Source of the DNA: Xanthomonas pisi DSM 18956
GTDB lineage: Bacteria > Pseudomonadota > Gammaproteobacteria > Xanthomonadales > Xanthomonadaceae
DNA length: 64,000 bases
Direction: 5' to 3'
Assembly: GCF_001010415.1 (NCBI RefSeq)
Contig: NZ_JPLE01000054.1
Coordinates: 1 to 64,000 of the forward strand
Below the pieces are notes generated by a model. The model saw nothing but the letters and a program-made list of their open reading frames with translations, was not told the origin of the DNA and searched no databases. The position numbers and the translations under genes are program-made. Of the stretch, positions 49,385 through 58,862 are shown in pieces. Position 1 is the first letter of the stretch. Every line of letters begins with the position of its first letter.

Positions 49385-49654
49385 TTACGCGGCCTTGATG
49401 GCCTTGATGCGAGCGGTCAGGCGGCTCTTGTGACGCGCAGCCTTGTTCTTGTGAATCAGGCCACGGGCGCTGAAACGGTCGAGGATGGGCTGAGCAACGG
49501 CGAAAGCAGCTTCGGCGCCTGCAGCATCGTTGGCGTCAAGGGCCTTGATCACCTTCTTGACGGCGGTGCGCAGCATCGAGCGCTGTCCGGTGTTGCGCTC
49601 ATTGCGCACAACGGTCTGCTTGGCGCGCTTCTTGGCGGACTTGATATTGGCCAC
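49385..49654 (-). CDS. rpsT: 30S ribosomal protein S20
   Basis: Small-subunit protein bS20, 89 residues, all-helical, Lys/Arg/Ala-rich ([12 protein letters not shown] start). The start codon is GTG at 49654, with AGGAAA upstream. S20 genes commonly use a non-ATG start as part of autogenous translational control in E. coli; the same may hold here. It is transcribed from its own promoter, convergent with obg and divergent from murJ. Confidence 0.98.
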
Positions 49655-49702
49655 GGTGGTGGTTTCCTGAAGAATCGGTGTAGTGGAAAAAGCAAGCGGG
49701 AA

Positions 49703-49731
49703 AGTATGATGGACCCAGATATGTACGTCAA
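49703..49731 (-). promoter_or_regulatory. rpsT promoter
   Basis: Minus strand: TTGACG (49726-49731), 17-nt spacer, CATACT (49703-49708), about 48 nt before the rpsT start. Confidence 0.75.
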
Positions 49732-49755
49732 GTCAGTTGTCAAGAGGGATGCAGC

Positions 49756-51375
49756 GTGAGCAAGCCTGGCATGGTGAGAGGCCTGCTCTCATTCAGCAGT
49801 ATGACCATGGTGTCGCGGGTGCTGGGACTGGTGCGCGACCAGGTCATCACCACCACCTTCGGCACCAATGCGGTGACCGATGCCTTCTGGGTGGCCTTCC
49901 GGGTGCCCAATTTCCTGCGCCGGCTGTTTGCCGAAGGCTCCTTCGCCACCGCGTTTGTGCCGGTGTTCACCGAGATCAAGGAAACCCGCCCGCATGCGGA
50001 CCTGCGCGAATTGATGGCACGGGTGGCAGGCACGCTGGGCGGAGTGCTGCTGCTGGTCACCGCGCTGGCGCTGATCTTCGCACCGTCGCTGGCCACGCTG
50101 TTCTCCAGCGGGGTGGATACGGATCCGGCCAAGCATGGCCTGCTGGTGGATCTGTTCCGTCTGACCTTCCCGTTCCTGCTGTTCGTCTCACTGACCGCGC
50201 TGGCGGGCGGGGCGCTGAACAGTTTCCAGAAGTTCGCCATGCCGGCGCTGACCCCGGTGATCCTCAACCTGTGCATGATCGCCGGCGCGGTGTGGCTGGC
50301 GCCGAAGCTGGGCGGCACTCCGGAAAAACAGATTCTTGCGCTGGGCTGGGCGGTGCTGGCGGCAGGCATGCTGCAGCTGCTGTTCCAACTGCCTTCGCTG
50401 AAAGGCATCAACCTGCTGACCTTGCCGCGCTGGGGCTGGCAGCATCCAGGCGTGCGCAAGGTGCTGACCCTGATGGTGCCGACGCTGTTCGGCTCATCGA
50501 TCGCGCAGATCAACCTGCTGCTGGACACCGTCATCGCCGCCAAGCTGACCGATGGCTCGCAGTCGTGGCTGTCGCTGGCCGACCGCTTCCTGGAATTGCC
50601 GCTGGGCGTGTTCGGTGTGGCGCTGGGCACGGTGATCCTGCCGGCGCTGGCGCGGCATCACGTCAAGACCGACCGTGCGGCGTTTTCCGGTGCGCTGGAC
50701 TGGGGGTTCCGCACCACGCTGTTGATCGCGATGCCGGCCATGCTGGGCCTGCTGTTGCTGGCCGAGCCGCTGGTGGCGACCTTGTTCCAGTACCGCCAGT
50801 TCACTGCCTTCGACACGCGGATGACCGCGCTGTCGGTCTACGGCCTGAGCTTCGGTCTGCCGGCCTATGCCATGCTCAAGGTGCTGCTGCCGGCGTTTTA
50901 CGCGCGGCAGGACACCCGTACCCCGGTACGTGCCGGCGTGGCGGCGCTGGTCGCCAACATGGTGTTCAACTTCGCGTTGCTGGCGGTGGTCTACCAGATC
51001 ATGGTGCCGCCCGAGCTCAAGGCGCAGGGCGTGATGCAGGCGCTGGGCAAACAGCCGGGTCTGCATCTGGCGCTGGGCATTGCGAGCGCGCTGTCGAGTT
51101 ATCTCAATCTCGGGTTGCTGTGGTACTGGCTTGGCAAGTCCGGTGTCTACCAGCGGCGGCCGGGCTGGGGCGGCTATGCGGTACGCCTGTTGCTGGCGTG
51201 CGCGGCCATGGTGACGGTGCTGTTGGGCGTGTTGTGGTGGCTGCCATCGTTCACCGTGATGGATAAATGGCATCGCATTGGTTGGTTGGCGGTGCTGGTC
51301 GGTAGCGGCGGGTTGACCTACGTGGTCGCCCAACTGGCGTTGGGGTTGCGGCCGCGGCATCTGCGGGAGAGTTGA
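49756..51375 (+). CDS. murJ: Lipid II flippase MurJ (MviN)
   Basis: The MOP-superfamily flippase that moves lipid II across the inner membrane for peptidoglycan synthesis; essential. The product is 539 residues with about 14 helices. The family opening SMTMVSRVLGLVRDQVI and the FRVPNFLRRLFAEGSFATAFVPV segment are clear. The start is GTG at 49756, with GAGGG 8 nt upstream. It is followed, 273 bp later, by ribF-ileS-lspA in the usual Xanthomonas order. Confidence 0.98.
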   Translation: MSKPGMVRGLLSFSSMTMVSRVLGLVRDQVITTTFGTNAVTDAFWVAFRVPNFLRRLFAEGSFATAFVPVFTEIKETRPHADLRELMARVAGTLGGVLLLVTALALIFAPSLATLFSSGVDTDPAKHGLLVDLFRLTFPFLLFVSLTALAGGALNSFQKFAMPALTPVILNLCMIAGAVWLAPKLGGTPEKQILALGWAVLAAGMLQLLFQLPSLKGINLLTLPRWGWQHPGVRKVLTLMVPTLFGSSIAQINLLLDTVIAAKLTDGSQSWLSLADRFLELPLGVFGVALGTVILPALARHHVKTDRAAFSGALDWGFRTTLLIAMPAMLGLLLLAEPLVATLFQYRQFTAFDTRMTALSVYGLSFGLPAYAMLKVLLPAFYARQDTRTPVRAGVAALVANMVFNFALLAVVYQIMVPPELKAQGVMQALGKQPGLHLALGIASALSSYLNLGLLWYWLGKSGVYQRRPGWGGYAVRLLLACAAMVTVLLGVLWWLPSFTVMDKWHRIGWLAVLVGSGGLTYVVAQLALGLRPRHLRES

Positions 51376-51648
51376 GCCGCCCTGGTTCCGGACGCCGCCG
51401 CGGCCGCTGGCGAGCTCCGCCCGGGGTGTCTGCAATCGGCGCGGCCGCACAGGCGTGAAAGGTCCGCGGTGGTCCTGGCCGACGTTGCGGCCGGGGAACC
51501 GAGGCCAGTCGCCGCCTGCCCGGGCCACGCGCTTGGGTGATGCTGCGCCCGCCGGGCGCGCCCATGCGGCTTGACAGGCACGGCTATACTTACAAGTTAT
51601 GCATCAGCGAGGGTCGGCCACCAGGCCGGCATCTGTTTGGATCGAGGA

Positions 51649-52734
51649 ATGAGCAGGCTGTTTAGAAACGTCGAGGGCGGGACGCTGTTCCCGCACGGAA
51701 GCGTGGTCTGCATCGGCGCTTTCGATGGCCTGCACCTGGGGCATCGGACGTTGGTGCAGCACGCCATCGCGCGTGCGCGTGCACTGGGCGTGCCGGCCGT
51801 GGCGTTGAGCTTCGAGCCGCTGCCGCGCGAATTTTTTGCCCCGGCCGCGCCGCCGCCGCGGCTCACCCTGGCGCGCGCCAAGATCCAGGGCTTGTACGAC
51901 TTCGGTGCCGACAGCGTGGGCCTGATCCGTTTCGACGGCCGCTTGTCGGCCATGCGTGCAGAAGATTTCGTGCGCCTGGCACTGGTGGGCCGGCTGTGCG
52001 CGCGCGAGGTGTGGATCGGCCCGGAATTCCGTTTCGGCTATCGGCGTGGCGGCGATATCGGCTTGCTGCGTACGTTGGGTGAACAGCATGGATTTGCGGC
52101 TGGCGAAATCACGCCGGTGCACCTGCACGGCGAACGGATTTCCGCCACGCGGATTCGCGAGCTGCTGGGCGCCGGCGAGTTCGTGCATGCCGGGGAGCTG
52201 CTCGGTCGCCCGTATGCGATCGGTGGGCGGGTGGTGCGCGGCAAGCAACTGGGGCGCACGCTGGGCTATCCCACCGCCAATCTGCGTTTCCCGCGGACTC
52301 CCGCGTTATCGGGCATCTATGCGACCTGGGTGCATGGCGTGGCCGAGCGTCCGTGGCCATCGGTGTCCAGCTTCGGTACCCGGCCCACCGTGGCCGGCGT
52401 GGAGCCGTTGCTGGAAGCGCACCTGTTCGATTTCCAGGGCGATCTGTATGGCCGGCATATCGAGGTCGAATTCGTCGCCAAGCTGCGCGACGAAGAAAAG
52501 TTCGATGGGCTCGAGGCGTTGACCGTGCAGATGCACCGCGACGCCGAGCAGGCCCGCGCCGTGCTCAAGGCGAGCCCCTCGCGCCTGCCTGCCGATGCGG
52601 GCGTTGTTGGTTCCGTCGGTCTTCCCGGTGAGGGGCAAGGTGACAGCGCGTCGCGCCGTTTGGCAGATGCAGACGCCGTCGATGCCGCCGCCCCGCAACA
52701 TTCCCGTCCATCTCCTTACGCAGCGCAACGGTAG
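51649..52734 (+). CDS. ribF: Bifunctional riboflavin kinase/FMN adenylyltransferase
   Basis: Makes FMN and FAD from riboflavin; 361 residues. The adenylyltransferase domain has GLHLGH (HxGH type, about 28-33) and HLHGERISATRIRELL. The kinase domain has GKQLGRTLGYPTANL. The usual RibF is about 310-320 residues; this one carries an extra C-terminal tail of about 45 residues (Ala/Pro/Asp-rich, ending near RPSPYAAQR) after the kinase fold. The ATG at 51649 is preceded immediately by GAGGA, which is unusually close, so the ribosome site is odd. It ends 6 bp before ileS. Confidence 0.95.
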   Translation: MSRLFRNVEGGTLFPHGSVVCIGAFDGLHLGHRTLVQHAIARARALGVPAVALSFEPLPREFFAPAAPPPRLTLARAKIQGLYDFGADSVGLIRFDGRLSAMRAEDFVRLALVGRLCAREVWIGPEFRFGYRRGGDIGLLRTLGEQHGFAAGEITPVHLHGERISATRIRELLGAGEFVHAGELLGRPYAIGGRVVRGKQLGRTLGYPTANLRFPRTPALSGIYATWVHGVAERPWPSVSSFGTRPTVAGVEPLLEAHLFDFQGDLYGRHIEVEFVAKLRDEEKFDGLEALTVQMHRDAEQARAVLKASPSRLPADAGVVGSVGLPGEGQGDSASRRLADADAVDAAAPQHSRPSPYAAQR

Positions 52735-52740
52735 ATTCCT

Positions 52741-55572
52741 GTGACCCAAGACTACAAAGCCACTCTCCATCTGCCTGCGACGGAATTTCCGATGCGCGGC
52801 GATCTGCCCAAGCGCGAGCCGGCGATGCTGGACCGCTGGGAGCGCGATGGGCTGTATGCGCAGCTGCGCGCCAACGCGGCGGGGCGCCCGCTGTTCGTGC
52901 TGCACGACGGCCCGCCGTATGCCAATGGCCAGATCCATCTGGGTCACGCGGTCAACAAGATCCTCAAGGACATCATCGTCAAGTCGAAGTATCTGGCTGG
53001 CTTCGATGCGCCGTATATCCCGGGCTGGGACTGCCATGGCCTGCCGATCGAGATCGCGATCGAAAAGAAATACGGCAAGGTCGGCGTCAAGCTGGATGCC
53101 GCCGAGTTTCGCCAGAAGTGCCGCGAATACGCGACCGAGCAAATCGATCTGCAGCGGCGCGATTTCAAGCGCCTGGGCGTGGTCGGCGATTGGGACAACC
53201 CGTACAGGACGCTGGATTTCCGCTTCGAAGCCAATGAAATCCGCGCGCTGGCCAAGGTGGTGGACAACGGCCACCTGACCCGCGGCGTCAAGCCGGTGCA
53301 TTGGTGCTTTGATTGCGGCTCGGCGCTGGCCGAGGCCGAGATCGAATACGCCGACAAGGTCTCGCCGACCGTGGATGTGGCCTATCCGGCGCGCGATCCG
53401 GCGGCAGTGGCTGCTGCGTTCGGCGCCAGTCTGCCGGCAGGCGCCAGCGTGGCGGTGCCGATCTGGACCACCACGCCGTGGACGCTGCCGGCGTCGCTGG
53501 CGGTGAGCCTGGGTGCGGAGCTCGATTACGTGCTGGTCGAAGGTCCGGCCGACCGTGGCCAGCCGCGTTGGCTGATCGTCGCCGAGGCCCTCGCGGCCAG
53601 GGTGCTGGCGCGCTACGGCGTGGACGATGTGGCGGTGCATGGCCATGCCAAGGGCGCCGTGCTGGACCAGATGCTGCTCAACCACCCGTTCTATGCCGAG
53701 CGCGAGATCCCGCTGCTGCTCGGCGAGCATGTGTCCGCCGAGGAAGGCACTGGCGCCGTGCACACTGCGCCCGGTCATGGCCAGGAGGACTACCAGGTTT
53801 CCAGGCAGTACGGCTTGCTGGAGCGCTATACCGCCGCGCAGATCAATCCGGTGGATGGACGTGGCGTGTATCTGCCCTCCACGCCGCCGCTGGGCGACAC
53901 CGTGCTGGCCGGGCTGCATATCTGGAAGGCCAACGACGTCATCATCGAGGCGCTGCGCGACACCGGCGCGTTGCTGGCGGCCAGCAAGATGGAGCACAGC
54001 TACCCGCATTGCTGGCGCCACAAGACGCCGATCGCGTTTCGTGCCACGCCGCAGTGGTTCATCTCGATGGAGCAGGCCAACCTGCGCGCCGATGCGCTCA
54101 AGGCGATCGAGCAGGTGACCTGGTACCCGGCCTGGGGCCAGGCGCGTATCGCCGGCATGGTCGACGGCCGCCCGGACTGGACCATCTCGCGCCAGCGTAC
54201 CTGGGGCGTGCCGATCGCGCTGTTCGTGCACCGCGAAACCGGCGAGCCGCATCCGCGCAGCACCGAGTTGCTGCGCCAGGTCGCCGACCGGGTGGAGCAG
54301 GGTGGCGTGGACGTGTGGTACACGCTGGACGCGGCCGAACTGCTGGGCGATGAAGCGGCCGATTACGACAAGATCACCGACATCCTGGATGTGTGGTTCG
54401 ACTCCGGCGTGACGCATGAGGCGGTGCTGGTGGACCGTGGCCTGCCCAAGCCGGCCGACCTGTATCTGGAAGGCTCCGACCAGCATCGCGGCTGGTTCCA
54501 GTCCTCGCTGTTGAGTGGTGTGGCGATGGACAAGGCGGCGCCGTACAAGCAGTGCCTCACCCACGGATTTACCGTGGACGAGCACGGCCGCAAGATGTCC
54601 AAGTCTTCCGGCAACGGCATCGAGCCGCAGGAGATCATGAAGACCCTGGGCGCAGACATCCTGCGCCTGTGGATCGCATCGGCCGACTACAGCAACGAAA
54701 TGTCGCTGTCGCAGGAGATCCTCAAGCGCAACGCCGATGCGTATCGTCGCCTGCGCAATACCGCGCGCTTTCTGCTCGGCAATCTGCATGGCTTCGACCC
54801 GGTGCAGCATCTGGTGGCGCTGGAGGACATGGTGCTGCTGGACCGCTGGATCGTGCATCGCGCGCACGAGCTGCAGGAAAAGATCGTCGCCGCCTATGCG
54901 CGTTACGACTTCGCCGAGATCGTGCAGGCGCTGCTGAATTTCTGCAGCGTGGACCTGGGTTCGTTGTATCTGGACGTGACCAAGGACCGTCTGTACACGA
55001 TGGCCGAAGACGCGCGCGGCCGCCGCTCGGCACAGAGCGCGATGTATCACGTGGCCGAAGCCTTCGTGCGCTGGGTGGCGCCGGTGCTGACCTTTACCGC
55101 CGAAGAGCTGTGGGCGTACCTGCCGGGCGAGCATGTCGGCAACGTGTTGTTCGCCACCTGGTACGACGGCCTGGCGCCGTTGCCTGCCGGTGCCGCGCTG
55201 ACCGGCGCGGATGTCGAGAAGTTGCTGGCCCTGCGCGAGCAGGTGGCCAAGGTGCTGGAGCCGATGCGCGCCAACGGGGCGATCGGCGCGGCGCTGGAAG
55301 CGGAGATCACCGTGGCGGCCGATGCGCAGACTGCCGCGCGCTGGCAGCCGCTGGCCGAGGAACTGCGCTTCCTGTTCATCAGTGGCGACGTGACCGTGAC
55401 CGCGGCCAGCACCGACGACATCTTCGTCAGCGCGCAACCGACCACCAAGGCCAAGTGCGTGCGTTGCTGGCACCACCAGGCCAGCGTGGGCAGCGATGCG
55501 CGGCACCCGGAACTGTGCAGCCGCTGCGTCAGCAATATCGAAGGCCCGGGCGAGCAGCGTCGCTGGTTCTGA
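52741..55572 (+). CDS. ileS: Isoleucyl-tRNA synthetase
   Basis: Charges tRNA-Ile and edits valine; 943 residues, class I. The HIGH motif is HLGH (66-69) and KMSKS sits at 618-622. The editing CP1 domain lies between, with [14 protein letters not shown] and [11 protein letters not shown]. The C-terminal zinc finger CVRCWHH...CSRCVSNI closes the protein. The start is GTG at 52741, 6 bp after ribF, so the two are co-transcribed. lspA follows after a tandem repeat element. Confidence 0.99.
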   Translation: MTQDYKATLHLPATEFPMRGDLPKREPAMLDRWERDGLYAQLRANAAGRPLFVLHDGPPYANGQIHLGHAVNKILKDIIVKSKYLAGFDAPYIPGWDCHGLPIEIAIEKKYGKVGVKLDAAEFRQKCREYATEQIDLQRRDFKRLGVVGDWDNPYRTLDFRFEANEIRALAKVVDNGHLTRGVKPVHWCFDCGSALAEAEIEYADKVSPTVDVAYPARDPAAVAAAFGASLPAGASVAVPIWTTTPWTLPASLAVSLGAELDYVLVEGPADRGQPRWLIVAEALAARVLARYGVDDVAVHGHAKGAVLDQMLLNHPFYAEREIPLLLGEHVSAEEGTGAVHTAPGHGQEDYQVSRQYGLLERYTAAQINPVDGRGVYLPSTPPLGDTVLAGLHIWKANDVIIEALRDTGALLAASKMEHSYPHCWRHKTPIAFRATPQWFISMEQANLRADALKAIEQVTWYPAWGQARIAGMVDGRPDWTISRQRTWGVPIALFVHRETGEPHPRSTELLRQVADRVEQGGVDVWYTLDAAELLGDEAADYDKITDILDVWFDSGVTHEAVLVDRGLPKPADLYLEGSDQHRGWFQSSLLSGVAMDKAAPYKQCLTHGFTVDEHGRKMSKSSGNGIEPQEIMKTLGADILRLWIASADYSNEMSLSQEILKRNADAYRRLRNTARFLLGNLHGFDPVQHLVALEDMVLLDRWIVHRAHELQEKIVAAYARYDFAEIVQALLNFCSVDLGSLYLDVTKDRLYTMAEDARGRRSAQSAMYHVAEAFVRWVAPVLTFTAEELWAYLPGEHVGNVLFATWYDGLAPLPAGAALTGADVEKLLALREQVAKVLEPMRANGAIGAALEAEITVAADAQTAARWQPLAEELRFLFISGDVTVTAASTDDIFVSAQPTTKAKCVRCWHHQASVGSDARHPELCSRCVSNIEGPGEQRRWF

Positions 55573-55583
55573 TGTCTTGATTG

Positions 55584-55710
55584 CTTCTCCCGCAAGCGGG
55601 AGTCCGTTCCAATACCCCTTCTCCCGCAAGCGGGAGTTCGTTCCAATATCCCTTCTCCCGCAAGCGGGAGTTCGTTCCAATATCCCTTCTCCCGCAAGCG
55701 GGAGAAGGTG
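55584..55710. repeat. 34-bp tandem repeat, about 3.5 copies
   Basis: The unit begins CTTCTCCCGCAAGCGGGAG and recurs at 55584, 55618, 55652 and 55686 (period 34). Each unit holds a CTCCCGC-AA-GCGGGAG palindrome, so four hairpins stand between ileS and lspA. The last unit runs into a sequence typical of Xanthomonas intergenic repeats (GAAGGTGGCGCGCAGCGCC). It may attenuate or protect the ileS-lspA mRNA. Confidence 0.9.
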
Positions 55711-55819
55711 GCGCGCAGCGCCGGATGAGGGCCGTGATGGCGCATCCGGCGCTTCTGACCGATTTGCCCGTCGGGCAGCGACTCCCGAACCCGGGAGTCG
55801 CAACAGCTAAGGTGATTCC

Positions 55820-56338
55820 ATGACCGCAAGACCCAAACCCTCCGCCCTGATCTGGCTGCTGCTGTCGGCCGTGGTGGTGGGGCTGGACCAGTGGAGCAAG
55901 GCCTGGGTGCTCTCCAGCCTGCCCGAATACACCCCGGTGCCGGTCATCGACGGCTTCTGGAACTGGTACCGCACCTATAACACCGGCGCAGCCTTCAGCT
56001 TCTTGAGCGATGCCGGCGGCTGGCAGCTGTGGTTCTTCACCGCGCTGGCGGTGGGTATCAGCGGCCTGTTGGCGGTCTGGCTGTCGCGCACCGCGCGCGG
56101 GCAGTGGCGCAGCGCGCTGCCTTATGCGCTGGTGATCGGCGGGGCGATCGGCAATGTGATCGACCGGCTGATGCACGGCCACGTGGTCGATTTCATCCAG
56201 TGGTATATCGGCAGCCATACCTGGCCGTCATTCAACATCGCCGACTCGGCCATCGTGGGCGGTGCCATCGGGATTGCGGTGTTCGGGCTGTTCGACAAGT
56301 CCGGGAATCGGGAGTCGGGAATCGGGAATCGACGCTGA
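55820..56338 (+). CDS. lspA: Prolipoprotein signal peptidase (signal peptidase II)
   Basis: Inner-membrane aspartyl protease that removes signal peptides from lipid-modified prolipoproteins; 172 residues, four helices. The catalytic aspartates are D115 in GNVIDR and D142 in FNIADSAI. It serves the several lipoproteins in this window. The C-terminal tail ([11 protein letters not shown]) is encoded by the GGGAATCGGGAATCG repeat arm, so the last ~11 residues come from a mobile-type repeat. The start has GGTG upstream. Confidence 0.98.
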   Translation: MTARPKPSALIWLLLSAVVVGLDQWSKAWVLSSLPEYTPVPVIDGFWNWYRTYNTGAAFSFLSDAGGWQLWFFTALAVGISGLLAVWLSRTARGQWRSALPYALVIGGAIGNVIDRLMHGHVVDFIQWYIGSHTWPSFNIADSAIVGGAIGIAVFGLFDKSGNRESGIGNRR

Positions 56339-56389
56339 AGTCGCGTTGCACCGGCGCCGCCCGGTGCCATCCTCCATTCCCCATTCCCG
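56302..56389. repeat. Inverted GGGAATCG element at the lspA-ispH junction
   Basis: The left arm (56302-56331) repeats GGGAATCG/GGGAGTCG four times. The right arm (56374-56389) is CCATTCCCCATTCCCG, its complement type. The left arm lies inside lspA; the right arm ends 14 nt before the ispH start. Confidence 0.75.
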
Positions 56390-56402
56390 TAGAATGCTCG
56401 CC

Positions 56403-57353
56403 ATGGATGTCCTGCTCGCCAATCCCCGTGGTTTTTGTGCCGGTGTCGACCGCGCGATCGAGATCGTCAAGCGTGCGATCGAGACGCTCGGCGCGCCGAT
56501 CTATGTGCGCCACGAAGTGGTGCACAACCGGTTCGTGGTCGATGACCTCAAGCAGCGCGGCGCGGTCTTCGTCGAAGAGCTCGACGAGGTGCCCGACAAT
56601 GCCACGGTGATCTTCAGCGCACACGGCGTCTCGCAGGCGGTGCGTCAGGAGGCCGAGCGCCGCGGCTTGAAGGTGTTCGACGCGACCTGTCCGCTGGTGA
56701 CCAAGGTGCATTTCGAGGTCGCCCGCCACTGCCGTGCCGGCCGCGATGTGGTGTTGATCGGCCATGCCGGGCACCCGGAAGTGGAAGGCACCATGGGGCA
56801 GTGGAGCCGCGAGCGCGGCGCAGGCACGATCTACCTGGTCGAAGATATCGATCAGGTCGCCACGCTGCAGATTCGCCAGCCCGACAATCTCGCCTACACC
56901 ACCCAGACCACGCTGTCGGTCGACGACACCATCGGCATCATCGAGGCGCTGCGTGCGCGCTACCCGGCGATGCAGGGGCCGCGCCATGACGACATCTGCT
57001 ACGCCACCCAGAACCGCCAGGACGCGGTGCGCGATCTGGCGCGCCAGTGCGACCTGGTGCTGGTGGTCGGCTCGCCCAATAGCTCCAATTCCAATCGACT
57101 GAGCGAACTCGCACGCCGCGACGGGGTGGAGTCATACCTGATCGACAATGCCGGCGAGATCGATCCGGCCTGGATCGTCGGCAAGCAGCATATCGGCCTG
57201 ACCGCTGGCGCCTCCGCCCCGCAGGTACTGGTCGATGGCGTGCTGGCGCGGCTGCGCGAGCTCGGCGCCGAGGGGGTGTCCGAGCTGGAAGGCGAACCCG
57301 AATCGATGGTGTTCGCGCTGCCCAAGGAGCTGCGGCTGCGCCTGGTCAGCTGA
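56403..57353 (+). CDS. ispH: 4-hydroxy-3-methylbut-2-enyl diphosphate reductase
   Basis: The last enzyme of the MEP isoprenoid pathway, an iron-sulfur protein that makes IPP and DMAPP from HMBPP; 316 residues. Cluster ligands are C12 (RGFCAGVD), C96 (DATCPLV) and C199 (DICYATQN). The E-x-T/H motifs HEVVHN and SAHGVS fit the family. The ATG at 56403 gives the family-standard [12 protein letters not shown]; an in-frame ATG at 56394 would add three residues. No good ribosome site is visible because the repeat arm lies just upstream. Confidence 0.98.
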   Translation: MDVLLANPRGFCAGVDRAIEIVKRAIETLGAPIYVRHEVVHNRFVVDDLKQRGAVFVEELDEVPDNATVIFSAHGVSQAVRQEAERRGLKVFDATCPLVTKVHFEVARHCRAGRDVVLIGHAGHPEVEGTMGQWSRERGAGTIYLVEDIDQVATLQIRQPDNLAYTTQTTLSVDDTIGIIEALRARYPAMQGPRHDDICYATQNRQDAVRDLARQCDLVLVVGSPNSSNSNRLSELARRDGVESYLIDNAGEIDPAWIVGKQHIGLTAGASAPQVLVDGVLARLRELGAEGVSELEGEPESMVFALPKELRLRLVS

Positions 57354-57454
57354 CTTGACGTCGGCAGCCAAGGCTGCTGGGCAAGGCAGGGTGAGCAACG
57401 TCCGGATGTCGGCACGTCTGGGAGGCCATTTGCGCATGGCCGCCACGGCGGCGA

Positions 57455-57484
57455 TTGACCAGCCCCTGGGTCCGCTCCTACAAT
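57455..57484 (+). promoter_or_regulatory. tRNA-Thr promoter
   Basis: TTGACC (57455-57460), 18-nt spacer, TACAAT (57479-57484), just before the tRNA at 57494. Identical core hexamers and spacing to the rplU promoter. Confidence 0.85.
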
Positions 57485-57493
57485 GCACGGCTC

Positions 57494-57569
57494 GCCGGAA
57501 TAGCTCAGTTGGTAGAGCGGCGCATTCGTAATGCGTAGGTCGTAGGTTCGATTCCTATTTCCGGCACCA
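57494..57569 (+). tRNA. tRNA-Thr (anticodon CGT)
   Basis: A 76-base cloverleaf with encoded CCA. The acceptor pairs GCCGGAA/TTCCGGC, the D arm is GCTCAGTTGGTAGAGC, the anticodon loop is TTCGTAA (anticodon CGT, reading ACG), and the T loop is TTCGATT in a GTAGG/CCTAT stem. No integrase or duplicated 3' end nearby suggests it is not an occupied integration site. Confidence 0.98.
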
Positions 57570-57580
57570 TCGCTTCAACA

Positions 57581-57615
57581 CTGGGTCGGCCCTTGGCCGG
57601 CCCAGTCGCGTTTTT
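57581..57615 (+). terminator. Terminator after tRNA-Thr
   Basis: A CTGGG-TCGGCC...GGCCGGCCCAG stem followed by GTCGCGTTTTT, 11 nt past the tRNA. Confidence 0.8.
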
Positions 57616-57717
57616 GGCGTCCGCAAGCGTATTTCACGCGTTTTTCGCATCGATTGCACTGCAGAGCGGAGGCGGCGACGACGGCCGTCATGGCCTGCCT
57701 TTTTGCTTACGCTGCGC

Positions 57718-57734
57718 TGCGACAACATGTCGCA
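57718..57734. promoter_or_regulatory. Palindrome TGCGACA-ACA-TGTCGCA before cyoA
   Basis: A perfect 7-bp inverted repeat about 190 nt upstream of cyoA, the only strong operator-like site in the cyo leader region. The binding factor is unknown; it does not match the FNR consensus. Confidence 0.45.
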
Positions 57735-57838
57735 CGGTTTTGCGCGCATTTATTGCGGCAGATCATTGCCAATGGGTTTCGTGCAGGTGCAGCAAAGATT
57801 AAAATTGGCGCGCTAACCTGCGACTTCGGTCTGCGTGG

Positions 57839-57885
57839 GCCCTTCCTCAAAACGAAGGGCATCGCCGGACATCTCCCTGGCGGGA
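57839..57885 (+). promoter_or_regulatory. Hairpins in the cyoA leader
   Basis: GCCCTTC-CTCAAAAC-GAAGGGC (57839-57860) and CTCCC-TGG-CGGGAG just after it, about 40-90 nt before the cyoA start. They could shape mRNA stability or translation. Confidence 0.35.
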
Positions 57886-57926
57886 GACGATGCGCGGCTG
57901 GCGTTCCTTCGCACTTGGATCGACCG

Positions 57927-58862
57927 ATGATTCCGCTGAAACATCTCGGGCGTTTACTTCGTCCAGGTCTGATGTTGCCGTTCCTGCTGTTGGCAGGCTG
58001 CAACTCGGCCATCCTCAATCCGAAAGGCCAGATCGGCCACGACGAGAAGCAACTGCTGATCACCTCCGTGGTGCTGATGCTGATCGTGGTCATCCCGGTG
58101 ATCGTGATGACGATTGCGTTCGCGTGGAAATACCGCGCATCCAACACGAAGGCACGCTACGAGCCGGATTGGTCGCACTCCACTGCCATCGAAGTGGTGG
58201 TGTGGTCGATCCCGTGCGTGATCATCCTGGTGCTGGCGGTGCTGACCTGGCGCTCGTCGCATGCGCTAGACCCGTACCGGCCGCTGGATTCGGACGTCAA
58301 GCCGATCAACATCGAAGCGGTGTCGCTGGACTGGAAGTGGATGTTCATCTACCCGGACCAGAACATCGCCACGGTCAACGAGATCGCGTTCCCGGTGCAT
58401 ACGCCGCTGAACTTCAAGATCACCTCCGACACGGTGATGAACTCATTCTTCATTCCGCACCTGGGCACCATGATCTACGCGATGGCGGGCATGGAAACCA
58501 AGCTGCATCTGGTGGCCAACGAGCCGGGCGAGTACTTCGGCCTGTCGACCAACTACAGCGGTCACGGCTTCTCTAAGATGAGCTTCAAGGCGCATGCGGT
58601 CGACCAAGCCGGTTTCGATGCATGGGTGGCCAAGGTCAAGGCATCGCCGACGTCCTTGAATGCCGCCGAATATCAGGTGCTGGCTGCCAATCGCAACGAC
58701 AAGGAACAGTATCCGGTCACCTACTACTCGTCGGTGCAGGACGGCATGTTCCGCTCGCTGGTCGACAAATACATGAATGGTCCGGGCCACAACAAAGGCC
58801 ACGGCGACCATGAGGCATCGGCTGCAGAGCCGGTCGCCATGTGCACTTCTGGAGACAAGTGA
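57927..58862 (+). CDS. cyoA: Cytochrome bo3 quinol oxidase subunit II
   Basis: Subunit II of the proton-pumping cytochrome bo3 ubiquinol oxidase; 311 residues. A lipoprotein signal with lipobox LLAGC (C25) and two transmembrane helices (about 45-65 and 88-108) precede the cupredoxin-like periplasmic domain ([18 protein letters not shown]...). The CuA-binding cysteine pair of cytochrome c oxidases is absent, which marks a quinol oxidase. A His/Gly-rich tail follows. It overlaps cyoB by 1 bp. Confidence 0.96.
   Translation: MIPLKHLGRLLRPGLMLPFLLLAGCNSAILNPKGQIGHDEKQLLITSVVLMLIVVIPVIVMTIAFAWKYRASNTKARYEPDWSHSTAIEVVVWSIPCVIILVLAVLTWRSSHALDPYRPLDSDVKPINIEAVSLDWKWMFIYPDQNIATVNEIAFPVHTPLNFKITSDTVMNSFFIPHLGTMIYAMAGMETKLHLVANEPGEYFGLSTNYSGHGFSKMSFKAHAVDQAGFDAWVAKVKASPTSLNAAEYQVLAANRNDKEQYPVTYYSSVQDGMFRSLVDKYMNGPGHNKGHGDHEASAAEPVAMCTSGDK

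Noticed and set aside
51571-51590. TTGACA and TATACT before ribF as a promoter
   Set aside because: The spacer between them is only 8 nt; neither pairs with a partner at 16-18 nt. One may still be part of a real promoter with another box.
55584-55710. Possible CRISPR array
   Set aside because: The units abut with no unique spacers (34-bp period all repeated) and there are no cas genes; it is a simple tandem repeat.
52306-55803. An 1165-codon open frame antisense to ileS and part of ribF
   Set aside because: It runs across ileS and the tandem repeats; composition is that of a shadow frame and ileS is certain.
57494-57569. tRNA-Thr as an integration site for a mobile element
   Set aside because: No integrase, no repeated 3' end and only core respiratory genes follow.
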